A DNA stretch of 60,862 bases from Methylobacter sp. (GTDB lineage: Bacteria; Pseudomonadota; Gammaproteobacteria; Methylococcales; Methylomonadaceae). The stretch is from positions 1 to 60,862 of the forward strand of contig PERF01000002.1 in the NCBI GenBank assembly GCA_002928495.1. The letters run 5' to 3'. Shown here one piece after another: positions 1-9,357 of this stretch. The translations under genes and the position numbers were made by a program. The notes beneath the pieces were generated by a model. That model did no database searches. It saw only the letters and a list, made by a program, of their open reading frames with translations, and had not been told where the DNA came from. How positions within the stretch are numbered: the first letter of the stretch is position 1; each line of letters begins with the position of its first letter.

Positions 1-109
1 ATGAAAATAAAAAGAGGAACACCATGAGTCCAATGGGACAAATGGTGTCCCAAAGGGAAAAGCTAAGAATTAGCGAAGCTCAAAATGACGGAGCAACGCC
101 GTGGGTAAC

Positions 110-532
110 CTAAAAATCAATGTCATCGAAATCATCATAGTTAGACGGATAATCGGCTGATTGAGAGGTTGATGTAGATGAGTCAGAAGAAGAATTAGAG
201 CCTGATTTAGAACCAAGCATCTTCATTTCTTCAGCGTGAAGCTCAGTGGTGTACTGATCTTTACTATCTTTATCTTGCCATTTACGTGTGCGTAATGGAC
301 CTTCAAACAAAACGAGGGCACCTTTTTTAAGGTGATCACGAGCAATTTCAGCAAGTTTTCCAAACAGAACGACACGATGCCATTCCGTTTTTTCTTTACG
401 CTCACCCGATTGGCGATCTTTCCAGGTCTCCGTAGTAGCCACTCTCAAATTGGCAATCGCCTTTTGATCTTGAGTAAAACGAACTTCTGGATCAGTTCCT
501 AAACGGCCGATGATTGTAGATTTGTTGTACAT
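110..532 (-). CDS. ssb: Single-stranded DNA-binding protein
   Basis: This 140-aa protein has an N-terminal OB fold (residues about 1-105, with an NLRVATTETW stretch and a TEWHRVVLFG core) and a Ser-rich linker. It ends in the acidic tip DDFDDIDF, which resembles the DDDIPF tail that recruits replication and repair partners. It binds single-stranded DNA as a tetramer in this family. The reading frame extends upstream, but the methionine at 532 is preceded by AGGAG at a good distance and starts exactly at the OB fold, so it is chosen. Plasmids often carry their own ssb next to replication genes, and the rep gene lies divergently to the right. Identification is confident from motif and length. 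Confidence 0.95.
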   Translation of the reverse strand: MYNKSTIIGRLGTDPEVRFTQDQKAIANLRVATTETWKDRQSGERKEKTEWHRVVLFGKLAEIARDHLKKGALVLFEGPLRTRKWQDKDSKDQYTTELHAEEMKMLGSKSGSNSSSDSSTSTSQSADYPSNYDDFDDIDF

Positions 533-605
533 GATGAATCTCCTAAAGGAAAAAATTAAAAAGGAGACCAAGATACCCACAGGGAGTACAGGGTCTCCCA
601 AATGG

Positions 606-746
606 TTAATTTGAAGCCAAAACAGCTTCGATTTGAGCGTGCCGGTTGGCAAGCAGGGATTTGCCGTTGTCCAAGGAATCCTTGGCTGCAGACAGTGCGG
701 TTCCGATGCTGTAAAGGAATACGGCAATGACGATGAACGTTTTCAT
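606..746 (-). CDS. 46-aa small exported peptide, unknown function
   Basis: A short frame encodes 46 residues beginning MKTFIVIAVFLYSIGTALSA, which reads as a signal peptide with a hydrophobic core and an Ala-x-Ala-like cleavage region. A short polar tail of about 25 residues follows (KDSLDNGKSLLANRHAQ..). A strong AGGAG ribosome binding site sits 7 bases before the ATG. It lies 73 bases upstream of ssb on the same strand, so the two could share a transcript. Nothing in it identifies a function. It may be a periplasmic or secreted peptide. The good Shine-Dalgarno and signal peptide argue that it is real. Confidence 0.55.
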   Translation of the reverse strand: MKTFIVIAVFLYSIGTALSAAKDSLDNGKSLLANRHAQIEAVLASN

Positions 747-1127
747 GATGTTTCTCCTAAAAAGAAAGGGAAACATCAACGCCCATACCGGGAGAAGTTG
801 TTTCCCCGGTGGGTAAAGTAAGAATCACGCCGAAGCGCTTAACAGGTTGCCTTATTTAGAGTGCTGAACTGGCACTTGCTTTTGAGTCCTCTTAGAGAAC
901 TACAAAAATTCCGTCTTTCCACAGCACTCTCAACCAAGCACTCTGGGAAGACGGTACCGGCATTATGCCAAATACTGTCACGATTTTTTCATTCGAAAGA
1001 CACTTGTTTTAGCGCGTCTTTCGGTGGCCGCAATACAAAAGAGGCGTTTTTTCCGCGTCTTTCAACCCGTTGCGTTTTCGGAAATATAAATAGTATTGGG
1101 TGCACGATAGAGCCAAACGGATTGGTC
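747..1127 (+). promoter_or_regulatory. Rep leader region with repeated GTCTTTC motif
   Basis: This 380-base stretch before rep has no convincing gene. It holds three direct copies of GTCTTTC (913-919, 1016-1022, 1057-1063); the last two lie in the longer repeat CGCGTCTTTC (1013-1022 and 1054-1063). One inverted copy at 994-1001 pairs with 1016-1023 as an 8-bp inverted repeat. Such arrays near a replication gene could be operators for Rep or another plasmid regulator. That role is inference. Confidence 0.4.
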
Positions 1128-2216
1128 ATGACTTCACCCGATAAACCTAAAAAAGAAGCTAAATTCGAGCCACCAAATCAAGATGCTTTCACTTGCAAAC
1201 AAATAGATCTTTTTCAGACCTTTTTATGCAACGGGGATGAGCAGCGAGAAAAGCTTTCCAATGCGATTCCACTATGGGATTGCCTACCCCTTTATTCCGT
1301 CTCAAGGCAATGGGCGCACAAGATGAGGAAGGAAGGAAGTTTTCCTCAGTTATTGATAAGGGATAGTCTGTACAAAGGGGGCAAAATCAGGATCGAAATT
1401 CAGCCGGCAAGGATATTGGAGAACGGCCTTGTAACTGAATATTACCCTGGGGCAAACGAAGAATTGATTGAGGCAGCCCTTCGAAAGATCGCTACTATAC
1501 AAAACCACGGGTATTACGACGAGTCGACTCCTAGGTATGGCGTTAATTTTTCAATTTATCAGCTTAGAAAAGAACTGAAAAACAGAGGGCATGCGCGGTC
1601 CTACCAAGAAATAGTGCTAAGTCTACGAATTCTGGCCCGCAGTTCGATAGAGATTACGGCGAATAACAACAAAACCAAGATTTACGATGTAAGTAATTAT
1701 TTTAGCCGATTGTCATCCGTTTCTCGTTTTGATATCGAAGAAGACCCGCATGCGCGATGGTATGTTGAATTCCATCCACTCATCACAAAAGCCCTAAAGG
1801 CCATTGATTACCGGCAGTTCAATTACGAATTAATGATGTCGCATGATACGCAGCTCACTCGATGGCTTCACAAATACCTTATAGCCAAATTTACCTACGC
1901 AGGAAGAGGCCAAAAATTTGAGATCCGGTACAGCACCATCAAACGTGACAGCGGCTTGCTTGAAAGTTTCGGGAACCATCGAAAAGCGATGCAATACGTG
2001 CGCAAAGCGCTAACTGAACTAGCGGACAAAGGGATTTTGGAACCGAAACTTTTGAGCCTTGACGGCCAAGAAAATCTAATCCCATTCGAAGAAGCCAAGA
2101 TTCTTGGGGAAAAAGGCCAAACCGAAGATGTTATTTACACCATCTATCCTGCGGGAAAATTTTCGAGTGAGTCCAAACAGGCAAATGCAAACCTGAACCG
2201 ATTGTTGGAAAAATAG
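1128..2216 (+). CDS. Plasmid replication initiator protein (Rep/RepA type)
   Basis: A 362-aa protein that lies immediately upstream of an iteron array. It contains the segments GSFPQLLIRDSLYKGGK and FNYELMMSHDTQLTRWLHKYL, typical of winged-helix plasmid initiators that bind iterons and open a theta origin. The exact Rep family is not certain from reading alone. The open frame extends upstream to 861, but that part is low-complexity and unlike the family, so the ATG at 1128 is preferred. No strong ribosome binding site precedes it, and a non-ATG start is possible. The stop codon TAG abuts the first iteron, which fits an initiator controlling its own origin in cis. Confidence 0.85.
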   Translation: MTSPDKPKKEAKFEPPNQDAFTCKQIDLFQTFLCNGDEQREKLSNAIPLWDCLPLYSVSRQWAHKMRKEGSFPQLLIRDSLYKGGKIRIEIQPARILENGLVTEYYPGANEELIEAALRKIATIQNHGYYDESTPRYGVNFSIYQLRKELKNRGHARSYQEIVLSLRILARSSIEITANNNKTKIYDVSNYFSRLSSVSRFDIEEDPHARWYVEFHPLITKALKAIDYRQFNYELMMSHDTQLTRWLHKYLIAKFTYAGRGQKFEIRYSTIKRDSGLLESFGNHRKAMQYVRKALTELADKGILEPKLLSLDGQENLIPFEEAKILGEKGQTEDVIYTIYPAGKFSSESKQANANLNRLLEK

Positions 2217-2493
2217 CGGTAGGTATAAGGTACGGGTTCTCGCGCTTTTCGGTAGGTATAGAGTACGACCCTTGGTAGGAATAGGGTACGGAGGGGTTCA
2301 ATGGTTGGGAAAGTAGGCATTTTTTGAAAAAGTTGTCGGTAGGTATAGGGTACGGACATCAAAAAATGCGGTAGGTATAGGGTACGGGTATTAAAAAATG
2401 CGGTAGGTATAGGGTACACCCGATCAAATTTAAGTCTGATTTTGGCTAAATCTGTGGATAACTTTTGGTTGCTCGGTAGGTATAGGGTACGGG
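2217..2493 (+). repeat. Iteron array of the plasmid origin (seven copies)
   Basis: Seven direct repeats of about 19-20 bp with consensus CGGTAGGTATAGGGTACGG start near 2218, 2250, 2272, 2337, 2369, 2401 and 2474. Copies 4-7 are nearly identical; copies 1-3 carry single changes (AAGG, AGAG, GGAAT). All point the same way. Short AAAAAATG tracts separate some copies. This is the classic layout of Rep binding sites in an iteron-controlled origin, directly after the rep stop codon. Confidence 0.9.
2453..2461 (-). promoter_or_regulatory. DnaA box within the origin
   Basis: TGTGGATAA at 2453-2461 is the exact complement of the DnaA consensus TTATCCACA. It lies between iterons 6 and 7. The DNA from about 2500 to 2580 is strongly AT-rich and is the likely duplex-unwinding element. 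Together with the iterons this supports a theta-type oriV at 2217-2580. Confidence 0.8.
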
Positions 2494-2792
2494 CTTAAAA
2501 TATAAGGCAATGATTTATATTAATAAAAATTCAATTTTTTTGCTCTTATCCTTTTAACCTTATTTTTATCCAAAAATTATCCCTGCCGTCATTGTCTGTC
2601 GGATCTCATAATTAATGAAAAAAATCTCACAATTTCTTAAACATCCTGGCGGTTGACCGTGCCGACGGGCGCCCCAGTTATCGTGCTTAGGCGACCGATT
2701 GCTCGAAAGAAGCAGAAAAACAGCGCCTTTCACCCCGATACAAATCAAATTCTCCTTGTAGTATCACCCAGACACAATCAGGAGAATCTGAA

Positions 2793-3116
2793 ATGCAATC
2801 GAACGACGCCTCATCCTTAAACAACATCCCTTATAAACCGACCAAACTAGGTCGTCTTTTTTGGCTAGCAGCCAAAAATCTTGCCGTAGCGGATCCTGAA
2901 TTCTCACATAAAGACAATGTCCGTTTTGCCCTAGCCTTGTATTCAGGCGCGTATATTAATCACATCCTGCTCTCAGATATGGTGGATTGCGTTATCAACA
3001 CATTAGCCAACTATTACAAGCATGTTGGAGTCAACGATGTTGAGTTAAGGGCGCTGTTCAATGAGTTGAGAACGGACTACGCCACCTTAACAAACCAAAA
3101 ATGGGATCAAGATTAG
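2793..3116 (+). CDS. Hypothetical protein, 107 aa
   Basis: This frame starts after a good ribosome binding site (AGGAGA, 7 bases before the ATG). It encodes a soluble, mostly helical protein with no signal peptide or membrane segment. The segments LGRLFWLAAKNLAVADPEF and NHILLSDMVDCVINTLANY suggest a small helical bundle. I do not recognise a family. Its place right after the origin fits a plasmid accessory protein such as a copy-number, partition or conjugation accessory factor, but nothing proves this. Confidence 0.65.
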   Translation: MQSNDASSLNNIPYKPTKLGRLFWLAAKNLAVADPEFSHKDNVRFALALYSGAYINHILLSDMVDCVINTLANYYKHVGVNDVELRALFNELRTDYATLTNQKWDQD

Positions 3117-3143
3117 GCTTTAGAAAAAATCATTTCAGCCTGC

Positions 3144-3383
3144 ATGAGCCGATCGATGCTTGCGCAAGTACGGGATGGAGACAATCTGCTCGTCGATCTT
3201 AGTGGGCCCGAGGTTGACTACAGAGAAGTCTGGGGAAGAGTCGAACGAGAAGAGAAAAAAGAACAGGAAGCAGAAAAAGAGAAAACTTTGGCGGTTTTCG
3301 AGAAATGCCGGTGCGATGGTATTGCGAAATGCCTTCGATTATTTGAAGTGGCTACACTAAACCGGACATACAATCTAAAATAA
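3144..3383 (+). CDS. Hypothetical 79-aa ORF next to IS3
   Basis: This frame has a charged centre (EREEKKEQEAEKEKTLAVF, likely coiled coil) and ends just before the IS3 element. It has no convincing ribosome binding site, and a shorter frame overlaps it. It may be the start of a gene cut by the insertion or a chance frame. Confidence is low. Confidence 0.3.
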   Translation: MSRSMLAQVRDGDNLLVDLSGPEVDYREVWGRVEREEKKEQEAEKEKTLAVFEKCRCDGIAKCLRLFEVATLNRTYNLK

Positions 3384-3397
3384 CCTAAAAATAGAGA

Positions 3398-3718
3398 GTG
3401 TGTCGAAAATGGATCAAGAAAAACAAAAAACAAAAAGTAAAAGTATATAGTGCCGAATTTAGAGAATCCTCCGTGAAGCTGGCGATAGGCTCAGATCAGC
3501 CGATCACCCAGACAGCAAAGGATTTAGGTGTTAATCCCAATACGCTCCATACCTGGATCAACAAATATAGCCAGCCAAAGGAGCCCAATAAAATTGTGCG
3601 AACCGATGAGCATCTCTATGAAGAATTGAAGCGGCTAAAGAAGGAAAACGCCCGATTGACAGAGGAACGTGACCTATTAAAAAAAGCAGCGGCGTACTTT
3701 GCCAGAGAACAACGGTGA
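3398..3718 (+). CDS. IS3 transposase OrfA
   Basis: This frame encodes 106 aa with the N-terminal helix-turn-helix of IS3 OrfA ([11 protein letters not shown]...[19 protein letters not shown]) followed by a leucine-zipper-like coiled coil ([24 protein letters not shown]). It starts at a GTG or at a later codon. A run of seven A at 3679-3685 within LLKKAAA is a plausible -1 frameshift site that would fuse it to OrfB, since OrfB lies in the -1 frame and overlaps by four bases (GTGA). Confidence 0.85.
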   Translation: MCRKWIKKNKKQKVKVYSAEFRESSVKLAIGSDQPITQTAKDLGVNPNTLHTWINKYSQPKEPNKIVRTDEHLYEELKRLKKENARLTEERDLLKKAAAYFAREQR

Positions 3719-4608
3719 AGTACGCCTGGATCAAACAACATGAGCCCGAATTTTCGGTTAAGTCGATGTGCCGTTTCATGAGCGTTTCTCGTAGCGCTTA
3801 CTATGGTTGGCTAGAACGTCCTCAGACAGCTATTGAAAAAGACGATGCTGAGTTGGTTGAGGTCATTAAGACCTTGTTTAAAAAAAGTCGAAAAAACTAC
3901 GGAACGCGTCGTCTCAAGGAAGCCTTAATCAAACGAGATCGGCAGGTGAGTCGCCGTCGCATTGGCCGGTTAATGGGAACTGCGGGTTTAGCCTGTAAAA
4001 CCAAGCGCAAATTCAAAGCGACCACGAATTCCAAGCATAATTTGCCCATTGCCCCCAATCACTTGGATCGGCAATTCACGGTGGCGCAACCGAATCAGAC
4101 CTATGTCGGCGACATCACTTATATTCTTCATACACAGGAAGGCTGGTTGTACTTGGCTGTCGTAATCGATCTCTATTCGCGGCAGGTGGTGGGCTGGTCA
4201 ATGGCCGAGCATATGAGGGCTAAATTAGTGAATGATGCGTTATTGATGGCCGTTTGGAAACGCAAACCCGGTAAAGGCTTGATTTGGCATACCGACAGAG
4301 GCAGTCAATACGCCTCTGACAGTCATCGTGCCCTATTGAAGGATCATGGCATCATCCAGAGCATGAGCCGCAAAGGCAACTGCTGGGACAATGCCGTCTC
4401 AGAAAGCTTCTTTCATACCCTGAAAACAGAACTGGTTCATCATCAGCGTTATCAAACCAGAGCTGAGGCTAAGCAAGAACTTTTTGAATATATCGAGGTG
4501 TTCTACAACCGTGAACGGCTTCATTCTGCCAATAACTATTTGTCGCCAGTGGACTACGAAATGAAGCTAAAATCTGCTTAACTTTGTGTCCGGAAAAGTG
4601 TTGACACA
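3399..4608 (+). mobile_element. IS3-family insertion sequence
   Basis: A roughly 1.2-kb element with overlapping orfA and orfB. Its ends carry TGTGTC at 3399-3404 and GACACA at 4603-4608 as a short inverted match; the longer terminal repeats are poorly conserved. No target duplication is visible (GAGAG left, TCAGT right). The malate dehydrogenase remnant on its right lacks its N-terminus, and that N-terminus is not found on the left. The element therefore seems to sit at a deletion or recombination boundary rather than at a simple insertion. Confidence 0.8.
3715..4581 (+). CDS. IS3 transposase OrfB (DDE integrase)
   Basis: The 288-aa catalytic half of an IS3 transposase. The HTH_21-like region ([13 protein letters not shown]) is followed by an rve integrase core with Asp in YVGDITY, Asp in [11 protein letters not shown] and Glu in [14 protein letters not shown], spaced as a DDE triad. 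The frame is full length and intact. It starts at a GTG overlapping the OrfA stop, so it is made by coupling or as an OrfAB frameshift fusion. Confidence 0.93.
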   Translation: MKYAWIKQHEPEFSVKSMCRFMSVSRSAYYGWLERPQTAIEKDDAELVEVIKTLFKKSRKNYGTRRLKEALIKRDRQVSRRRIGRLMGTAGLACKTKRKFKATTNSKHNLPIAPNHLDRQFTVAQPNQTYVGDITYILHTQEGWLYLAVVIDLYSRQVVGWSMAEHMRAKLVNDALLMAVWKRKPGKGLIWHTDRGSQYASDSHRALLKDHGIIQSMSRKGNCWDNAVSESFFHTLKTELVHHQRYQTRAEAKQELFEYIEVFYNRERLHSANNYLSPVDYEMKLKSA

Positions 4609-5524
4609 TCAGTTTCGGTTGGCCACAGGGGAATTGCTGGGTTGTGCTCAGCCGTTTTCTTTGCGACTACTCACTCCCAATCCAAGAGGATTGAATGCTA
4701 TTTTGATGGAGCTGGCCGACTGCGCCTATCCGGTACTCCACGAAATCGTCGTGACCGATAACCCCTGGATCGCTTTCAAGGATGTGAACTATTCTTTTCT
4801 CGTTGGCGCAAAGCAAAGAAGACATGGCATGTTGAGGCGCGATCTGTTGCTGGAAAATGCCGAAATCTTTAGGGTACAAGGCAAAGCGTTGAATGATGTC
4901 GCTAACCGAAACGTCAAGATTTTGGTCGTCGGTAATCCAGCCAATACCAATACGTTGATTGCGATGAAAAATGCGCCCGACTTGGCGCCTGAATGCTTTT
5001 CATCCATGGCGATGCTCGACCATAACCGAGCCGTTGGATAGCTTGCGGAAAAATGCGGCGTACCTGCTGGCAAGATTCAGCGAGTGTCGGTGTGGGGAAA
5101 TCACTCCAGCATGCAGTACCCGGATCTGCACTACGCGAAAGTTAATGGAGTTGATGCCTTATCGCTGGTGGATAAAAATTGGTTCGTGAATGAATTCATC
5201 CCGGCGGTACAGCATCGAGGCGCAGAGGTTATCAAAGAACGAGGTCAATCCAGCGCTGCTTCCGCGGCGAATGCAGCCATTATGCAAATGTCGGCATGGA
5301 TATTTGGGACTCGGCAGGGGGACTGGGTCAGTATGGGGGTTGCGTCAGACGGCAGCTATGGCATCCAAGAAGGACTGGTGTGTTCGCTTCCTGTCGAAGT
5401 AAGAAACGGTCACTGCCAAATCGTATATGGACTCGATTTGAATGATTTCAGCAAAAAAATGTTGAAACAGAACGAAACTAAATTGAGATCAGAGCGAGAC
5501 GCGGTTAGGCATTTGTTGGTTTGA
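4609..5524 (+). pseudogene. mdh: Malate dehydrogenase, truncated with in-frame TAG
   Basis: Two frames in the same register together give the body of an NAD malate dehydrogenase: RLATGELLG, VVGNPANTNTLIAMKNAPD, then RVSVWGNHSSMQYPDLHYAKVNG and the C-terminal GLDLNDFSKKML...ERDAVRHLL. About 22 N-terminal residues, including the NAD-binding GAAGQIGY loop, are missing at the IS3 edge. A TAG at 5039-5041 stands where the family has Gln (NRAVG[Q]LAEK), which looks like a CAG to TAG change. The gene cannot give an active enzyme. A functional copy probably exists elsewhere in the genome. Confidence 0.88.
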
Positions 5525-5546
5525 CAAAAAAGTTTTAGGAACACCG

Positions 5547-6075
5547 ATGTTGATTGTTTATATGCGAGCCATCTGCCTTGGATGGCACGCAGGTTTTAGA
5601 TTTGCAACCTGATGCCTTATTGTAAGCCGGTATTTCGCCAGAACACCTTTATGAAGATTTTGCATCCGGCAAAAGCGACGAGCGACAAGGATTGAAAGCT
5701 TACCTTAAAGCCTTACGCTCATCATGGAAACTAGATAGTCTCGATCGTAATTTGTGACACCTTGTCAATACCGTGCATGAGTTACCCAGCGGAGGGATTA
5801 GTTTCAAAGTGCTAACTGGGCAAGGGGCGAAAATCGATACCACCACTTCGCAAGACAAATTAGTATTCGGAATTTTTCCGCTCTCGCTGAACTTGAGCGT
5901 GACTTGATTTCTGAGCGTACCAAGGCGTGTTTAGCTTCCGCTCATACCCATGGACGGAAAGGAGGCGCTCCGTTTAAAATGGCAAATGACACCACCTAAA
6001 TTGCGGCTTGCAATGACCTCTATGGGCAAACTTGAAACCAACATTGGCGATTTATGTAAGTAACTTGAAATCACA
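5547..6075 (+). pseudogene. Decayed Tn3-type resolvase (serine recombinase)
   Basis: Reading across frames recovers a serine recombinase: MLIVYMRA at the start, then SPEHLYEDFASGKSDERQG, WKLDSLDRNL, HLVNTVHELPSGGISFKVLTGQGAKIDTTT, KLVFGIF, ALAELERDLISERT, GRKGGAPFKM and LETNIGDLCK. The reading needs at least two frameshifts and passes TAA and TGA stops. The matching transposase is not present. It is therefore an old relic of a Tn3-family transposon. No res site could be identified with confidence. Confidence 0.8.
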
Positions 6076-6173
6076 CGCCACTCTCTCTATCTTCATACCG
6101 CCCCCGGCGGGTTTTGCGAGAGGACGGAGAGAAGTTATTGAAAAATACCTAATTTTGTTAATGAAATTTGAAG

Positions 6174-8441
6174 TTATCCTACTGCCAACCTTAAAGCCTT
6201 GGCCGCCTCGGTCATGTTGGCCAAGGAAATTCTAACATCCTCCCACTGCCGCGTTTTCAATCCGCAATCGGGATTGACCCATAACTTGTCGGTATCTATC
6301 CTTTCTCCGGCTTTTTTCAGCAACGCAATTATGTCGTCGGTGGTTGGTACATTGGGGCTATGTATGTCATAGACGCCAGGCCCTATCTCATTCGGATAGT
6401 TAAAATCGATAAAGGCCTCCAGCAGTTCCATATTGGAACGGGACGTTTCAATGGTAATCACATCGGCGTCCATGTCGGCGATGGATGTTATGATGTCATT
6501 GAACTCCGAGTAGCACATGTGGGTGTGGATTTGCGTACTGTCTTTGACCCCGCTTGAACAAATTCGGAACGCGCGCACCGCCCAATCCAGGTAAGTTTGC
6601 CAGCGCGATTGGCGTGGCGGCAAGCCTTCCCTGAAAGCCGCCTCATCGATTTGAATGATCGGGATGCCGGCACGTTCCAAGTCGTTGACTTCCTCGCGTA
6701 TCGCCAGGGCCAATTGATAGGCCGTGGTTGATCGTGGCTGGTCGTCACGGACAAACGACCAGTTTAGGATAGTGACTGGGCCGGTCAACATGCCTTTCAT
6801 GGGTTTGCCGGTCAGCGACTGGGCATACTGGCTCCAACGCACTGTCATCGGTTTAGGCCGACTCACGTCGCCGAAGATGATCGGCGGTTTGACGCAGCGG
6901 GAGCCGTAGGATTGCACCCAACCATTGGCGGTGAATAAAAATCCGTCCAGTTGTTCGCCGAAATATTCCACCATGTCGTTGCGTTCCGCTTCTCCATGCA
7001 CCAATACATCAAGCCCCAGTTTTTCCTGCTCGCTGACGCAGAACGCAATGGTTTGTTCCATGTGTTGGATATAGTCATCTTCGCTGAGCAAGCCGCGTTT
7101 AAAGTCCGCGCGGGCCTTGCGGATTTCCGGAGTTTGCGGGAACGAGCCGATGGTCGTGGTCGGATAGCCGGGCAGGTTCAGCCTGGCTTTCTGTTGCCCG
7201 CGCCGCACCGGGAATGGATTTTGCCGTTGCATCAGCGAGCTGTCGATCTTTGCGAGTTCGGCTTGCACAGCGGGATTATGAATCAATGTGGATTCCCGGC
7301 GGGAACGGATGGCGTTTGCCGAAACGATTAAATCGGGTTCTGCCGCCGCCGGTTCTTCGATCGCCAAACGCAAGACTTCCAGTTCGGTCAGTTTTTGCCG
7401 GGCGAACGCCAGCCAGGATTTGAGGGTCGGGTCTAAAGCGGCTTCGTGTTCCAGATCGATCGGCACATGCAGCAAAGAACAGGAAGGCGCGAGCCAAAGC
7501 TCGCCTTTAAAGCGTTCCCTTGCGACTGCGATGGTGCCGAGTGCCGCGCTTAAATCGGTGCGCCAGATATTGCGCCCATCAATCAACCCTAATGACAGCA
7601 CTTTATGGTTGGCGAAATTATCCAACACCGCCGTCAATTGTTCCGGTGCCCTGACTAGATCTACATGCAGCCCTGCAACAGGGAGCTTGCAAGCTAAAGA
7701 AGTGTTTTCACCCAGTTCCCCGAAATAAGTCGTCAGCAGCATTTTAACCGGGGCGCTTTGCAACTGATTATAAACGGCTTCAAACGCATTTTTCCAGGCA
7801 GTGGGCAAATCCAGCACCAGGATCGGTTCGTCGATTTGCACCCACTGCACACCCTGGTCGGCCAGGCGGCGCAGGATTTCCCCATAAACCGGCAGCAAGC
7901 GGTCCACTAAATCGAGCTTATCAAAGTCGCTGGTCGTTTTCGCCAGCCACAGCCAGGTCAATGGCCCCAGCAAAACGGGTTTCGGCTGATAACCCAGAGC
8001 TTGCAGCTCGCGGCATTCATCGAACAATTTGCTGCCGGATAGCGCAAATTGCTGATCTGCCGCCACTTCCGGCACCAGATAATGGTAATTGGTATCGAAC
8101 CATTTGGTCATTTCACAGGCACGATAGGGCTGACCATCGCTTGCTTGCCCGCGAGCCATCCTGAAATAGGTGTCAAGGCCGGTTGATGATCCAAATCGTT
8201 CGGGAACGACGCCGAGCAGGACGCTGGTATCCAGTACCTGATCGTAATAGGAAAAATCGCCGACCGGAATCAAATCCAGGCCGCTGCCGGCTTGCAGTTG
8301 CCAATGGCGTTGCCGAATCTCTGCGCCAACTCTCAATAATTCATCCTGATCGATCTCATTGCGCCAATAGCGTTCCAGGGCAAATTTCAGTTCGCGGTGT
8401 TCGCCGATGCGGGGAAAACCCAGGTTGTGAATCTTAATCAT
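6174..8441 (-). CDS. metE: Cobalamin-independent methionine synthase
   Basis: A full-length 755-aa MetE that transfers the methyl group of 5-methyltetrahydropteroyl-triglutamate to homocysteine in the cytoplasm without B12. The N-terminal half starts [12 protein letters not shown] with the usual [11 protein letters not shown]. The C-terminal half has [16 protein letters not shown] and the zinc ligands His and Cys in HTHMCYSEF, Glu in [13 protein letters not shown] and Cys in [10 protein letters not shown]. The gene stands alone. A MetR-box-like site lies about 87 bases upstream (8528-8540). The regulator gene metR is 22 kb away in this window beside a dead copy of the metE 5' end. Identification is confident. 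Confidence 0.98.
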   Translation of the reverse strand: MIKIHNLGFPRIGEHRELKFALERYWRNEIDQDELLRVGAEIRQRHWQLQAGSGLDLIPVGDFSYYDQVLDTSVLLGVVPERFGSSTGLDTYFRMARGQASDGQPYRACEMTKWFDTNYHYLVPEVAADQQFALSGSKLFDECRELQALGYQPKPVLLGPLTWLWLAKTTSDFDKLDLVDRLLPVYGEILRRLADQGVQWVQIDEPILVLDLPTAWKNAFEAVYNQLQSAPVKMLLTTYFGELGENTSLACKLPVAGLHVDLVRAPEQLTAVLDNFANHKVLSLGLIDGRNIWRTDLSAALGTIAVARERFKGELWLAPSCSLLHVPIDLEHEAALDPTLKSWLAFARQKLTELEVLRLAIEEPAAAEPDLIVSANAIRSRRESTLIHNPAVQAELAKIDSSLMQRQNPFPVRRGQQKARLNLPGYPTTTIGSFPQTPEIRKARADFKRGLLSEDDYIQHMEQTIAFCVSEQEKLGLDVLVHGEAERNDMVEYFGEQLDGFLFTANGWVQSYGSRCVKPPIIFGDVSRPKPMTVRWSQYAQSLTGKPMKGMLTGPVTILNWSFVRDDQPRSTTAYQLALAIREEVNDLERAGIPIIQIDEAAFREGLPPRQSRWQTYLDWAVRAFRICSSGVKDSTQIHTHMCYSEFNDIITSIADMDADVITIETSRSNMELLEAFIDFNYPNEIGPGVYDIHSPNVPTTDDIIALLKKAGERIDTDKLWVNPDCGLKTRQWEDVRISLANMTEAAKALRLAVG

Positions 8442-8505
8442 GTCTAGCGTTCCAGTCAGTTGAATAAAAAAACAACATTGTAGAGCCCATTAAATATGAT
8501 TAATA

Positions 8506-8540
8506 TTGATAGTTTCTCACGATTTAATGACAAATATTCA
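8506..8540 (-). promoter_or_regulatory. MetR-type operator upstream of metE
   Basis: TGACAAATATTCA at 8528-8540 is close to the MetR consensus TGAA-N5-TTCA. It lies 22 bases after the start of TTGATAGTTTCTC (8506-8518). The same two blocks with exactly the same 22-base spacing occur upstream of metR at 30453-30487. Shared sequence at two met loci makes a functional MetR-controlled promoter region likely. The remaining intergenic stretch to about 8970 shows no gene. Confidence 0.7.
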
Positions 8541-8975
8541 TTATTGTTCAGAGCCTTTCAGCAAGAGGCTTAATTTGTTGTCATTTCGACCAGCGGAGAA
8601 ATCCTGGACGCTCAGTTTTGATATATTCATCACCTTGAAATTTCGACGCCGGGGGATTTGTCAGAGGGTGCCGTAAATCCGTCCCTGGAGGCTTTCGACA
8701 ACATCCCTACTGTCGAATCTCTACCAAAAACCCCGGCACCTCCGTCGCATCAAAGCCAAAATTTGAAGTACGATAGGTATAAACAAAACTGGGAGTCTTG
8801 TAACAAATCAATGAACAGTTGAAACTGAAACTATGACAAAATGAGTTGTGCGAGTTATCAGCAGAAGGGGATTGCGACGTTGACAGGCCGGAGCTGCCAA
8901 AAGTCAGGCCCAGCTTGCGGCACTATGATCCTTGTTTTGGTTAGGATTTATTAGTCTGCGATAAACGTTAAAACT

Positions 8976-8991
8976 ACCGCCTGTAGGCGGT
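8976..8991 (-). terminator. Short hairpin after the outer-membrane protein relic
   Basis: ACCGCC at 8976-8981 pairs with GGCGGT at 8986-8991 around a four-base loop. On the minus strand it is followed by AGTTTT. It lies just past the stop codon at 9010 and could be an intrinsic terminator, although the T-tract is weak. Confidence 0.45.
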
Positions 8992-9009
8992 CAAATTTAT
9001 TCAATCCGT

Positions 9010-9357
9010 TCAGAAAAAATAGCGCAGACCGATGTAGCCTCCCGCGGACTCCCATTTGATCCGGTTCAGTTGGGTGCTGCCGCTGGTGTTGTCGTGGAAA
9101 AATGTTTCGTCATTGCCGGTATCGGTGGTCCAGTTCTGATAGGTGGCGCCCAGTTCCATTCCCCAACCGGAGACGGTCAGGTAACGCAGGCCCAGCGCGG
9201 CGATATAACCGGTGCCATCGGCGTGATGGCTGAAGCTTTTCGGTTGCTAGAAGTCTTCGCGCAGATTCCAGGTTCCCTGGCCATGGTATGACGCCCAATG
9301 ATACGAGAAATCGCCGAACAACTGAATGGGGTTTAAGGCTGCCTCAACCCGTAGATT
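9010..9357 (-). pseudogene. 3' fragment of an outer-membrane beta-barrel, possibly omptin-like
   Basis: The minus strand encodes about 115 residues of a beta-barrel end: GTGYIAALGLRYLTVSGWG, GMELGATYQNWTTDTGND, and the C-terminus GGYIGLRYFF ending in the terminal Phe typical of barrel proteins. An in-frame TAG at 9247-9249 interrupts it. The spacing and the TDTGNDETFF-HDNTSGS loop recall omptin proteases, but this assignment is tentative. Its 5' part is replaced by an IS256 transposase fragment in the same reading frame. Confidence 0.6.

Noticed and set aside
24-113. 29-codon ORF with an AGAGG ribosome binding site, convergent with ssb
   Set aside because: Too short, overlaps the end of ssb, contains a hairpin (GGGACA-TGTCCC) and matches nothing known. 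It may be the end of DNA extending beyond the window.
2144-2419. Minus-strand ORF with repeated VPYTYR motifs
   Set aside because: It is the antisense reading of the iterons; the peptide repeat reflects the DNA repeat.
2217-2493. Direct repeats as a possible CRISPR array
   Set aside because: Repeat length about 19-20, irregular spacing, no Cas genes and position behind rep identify iterons.
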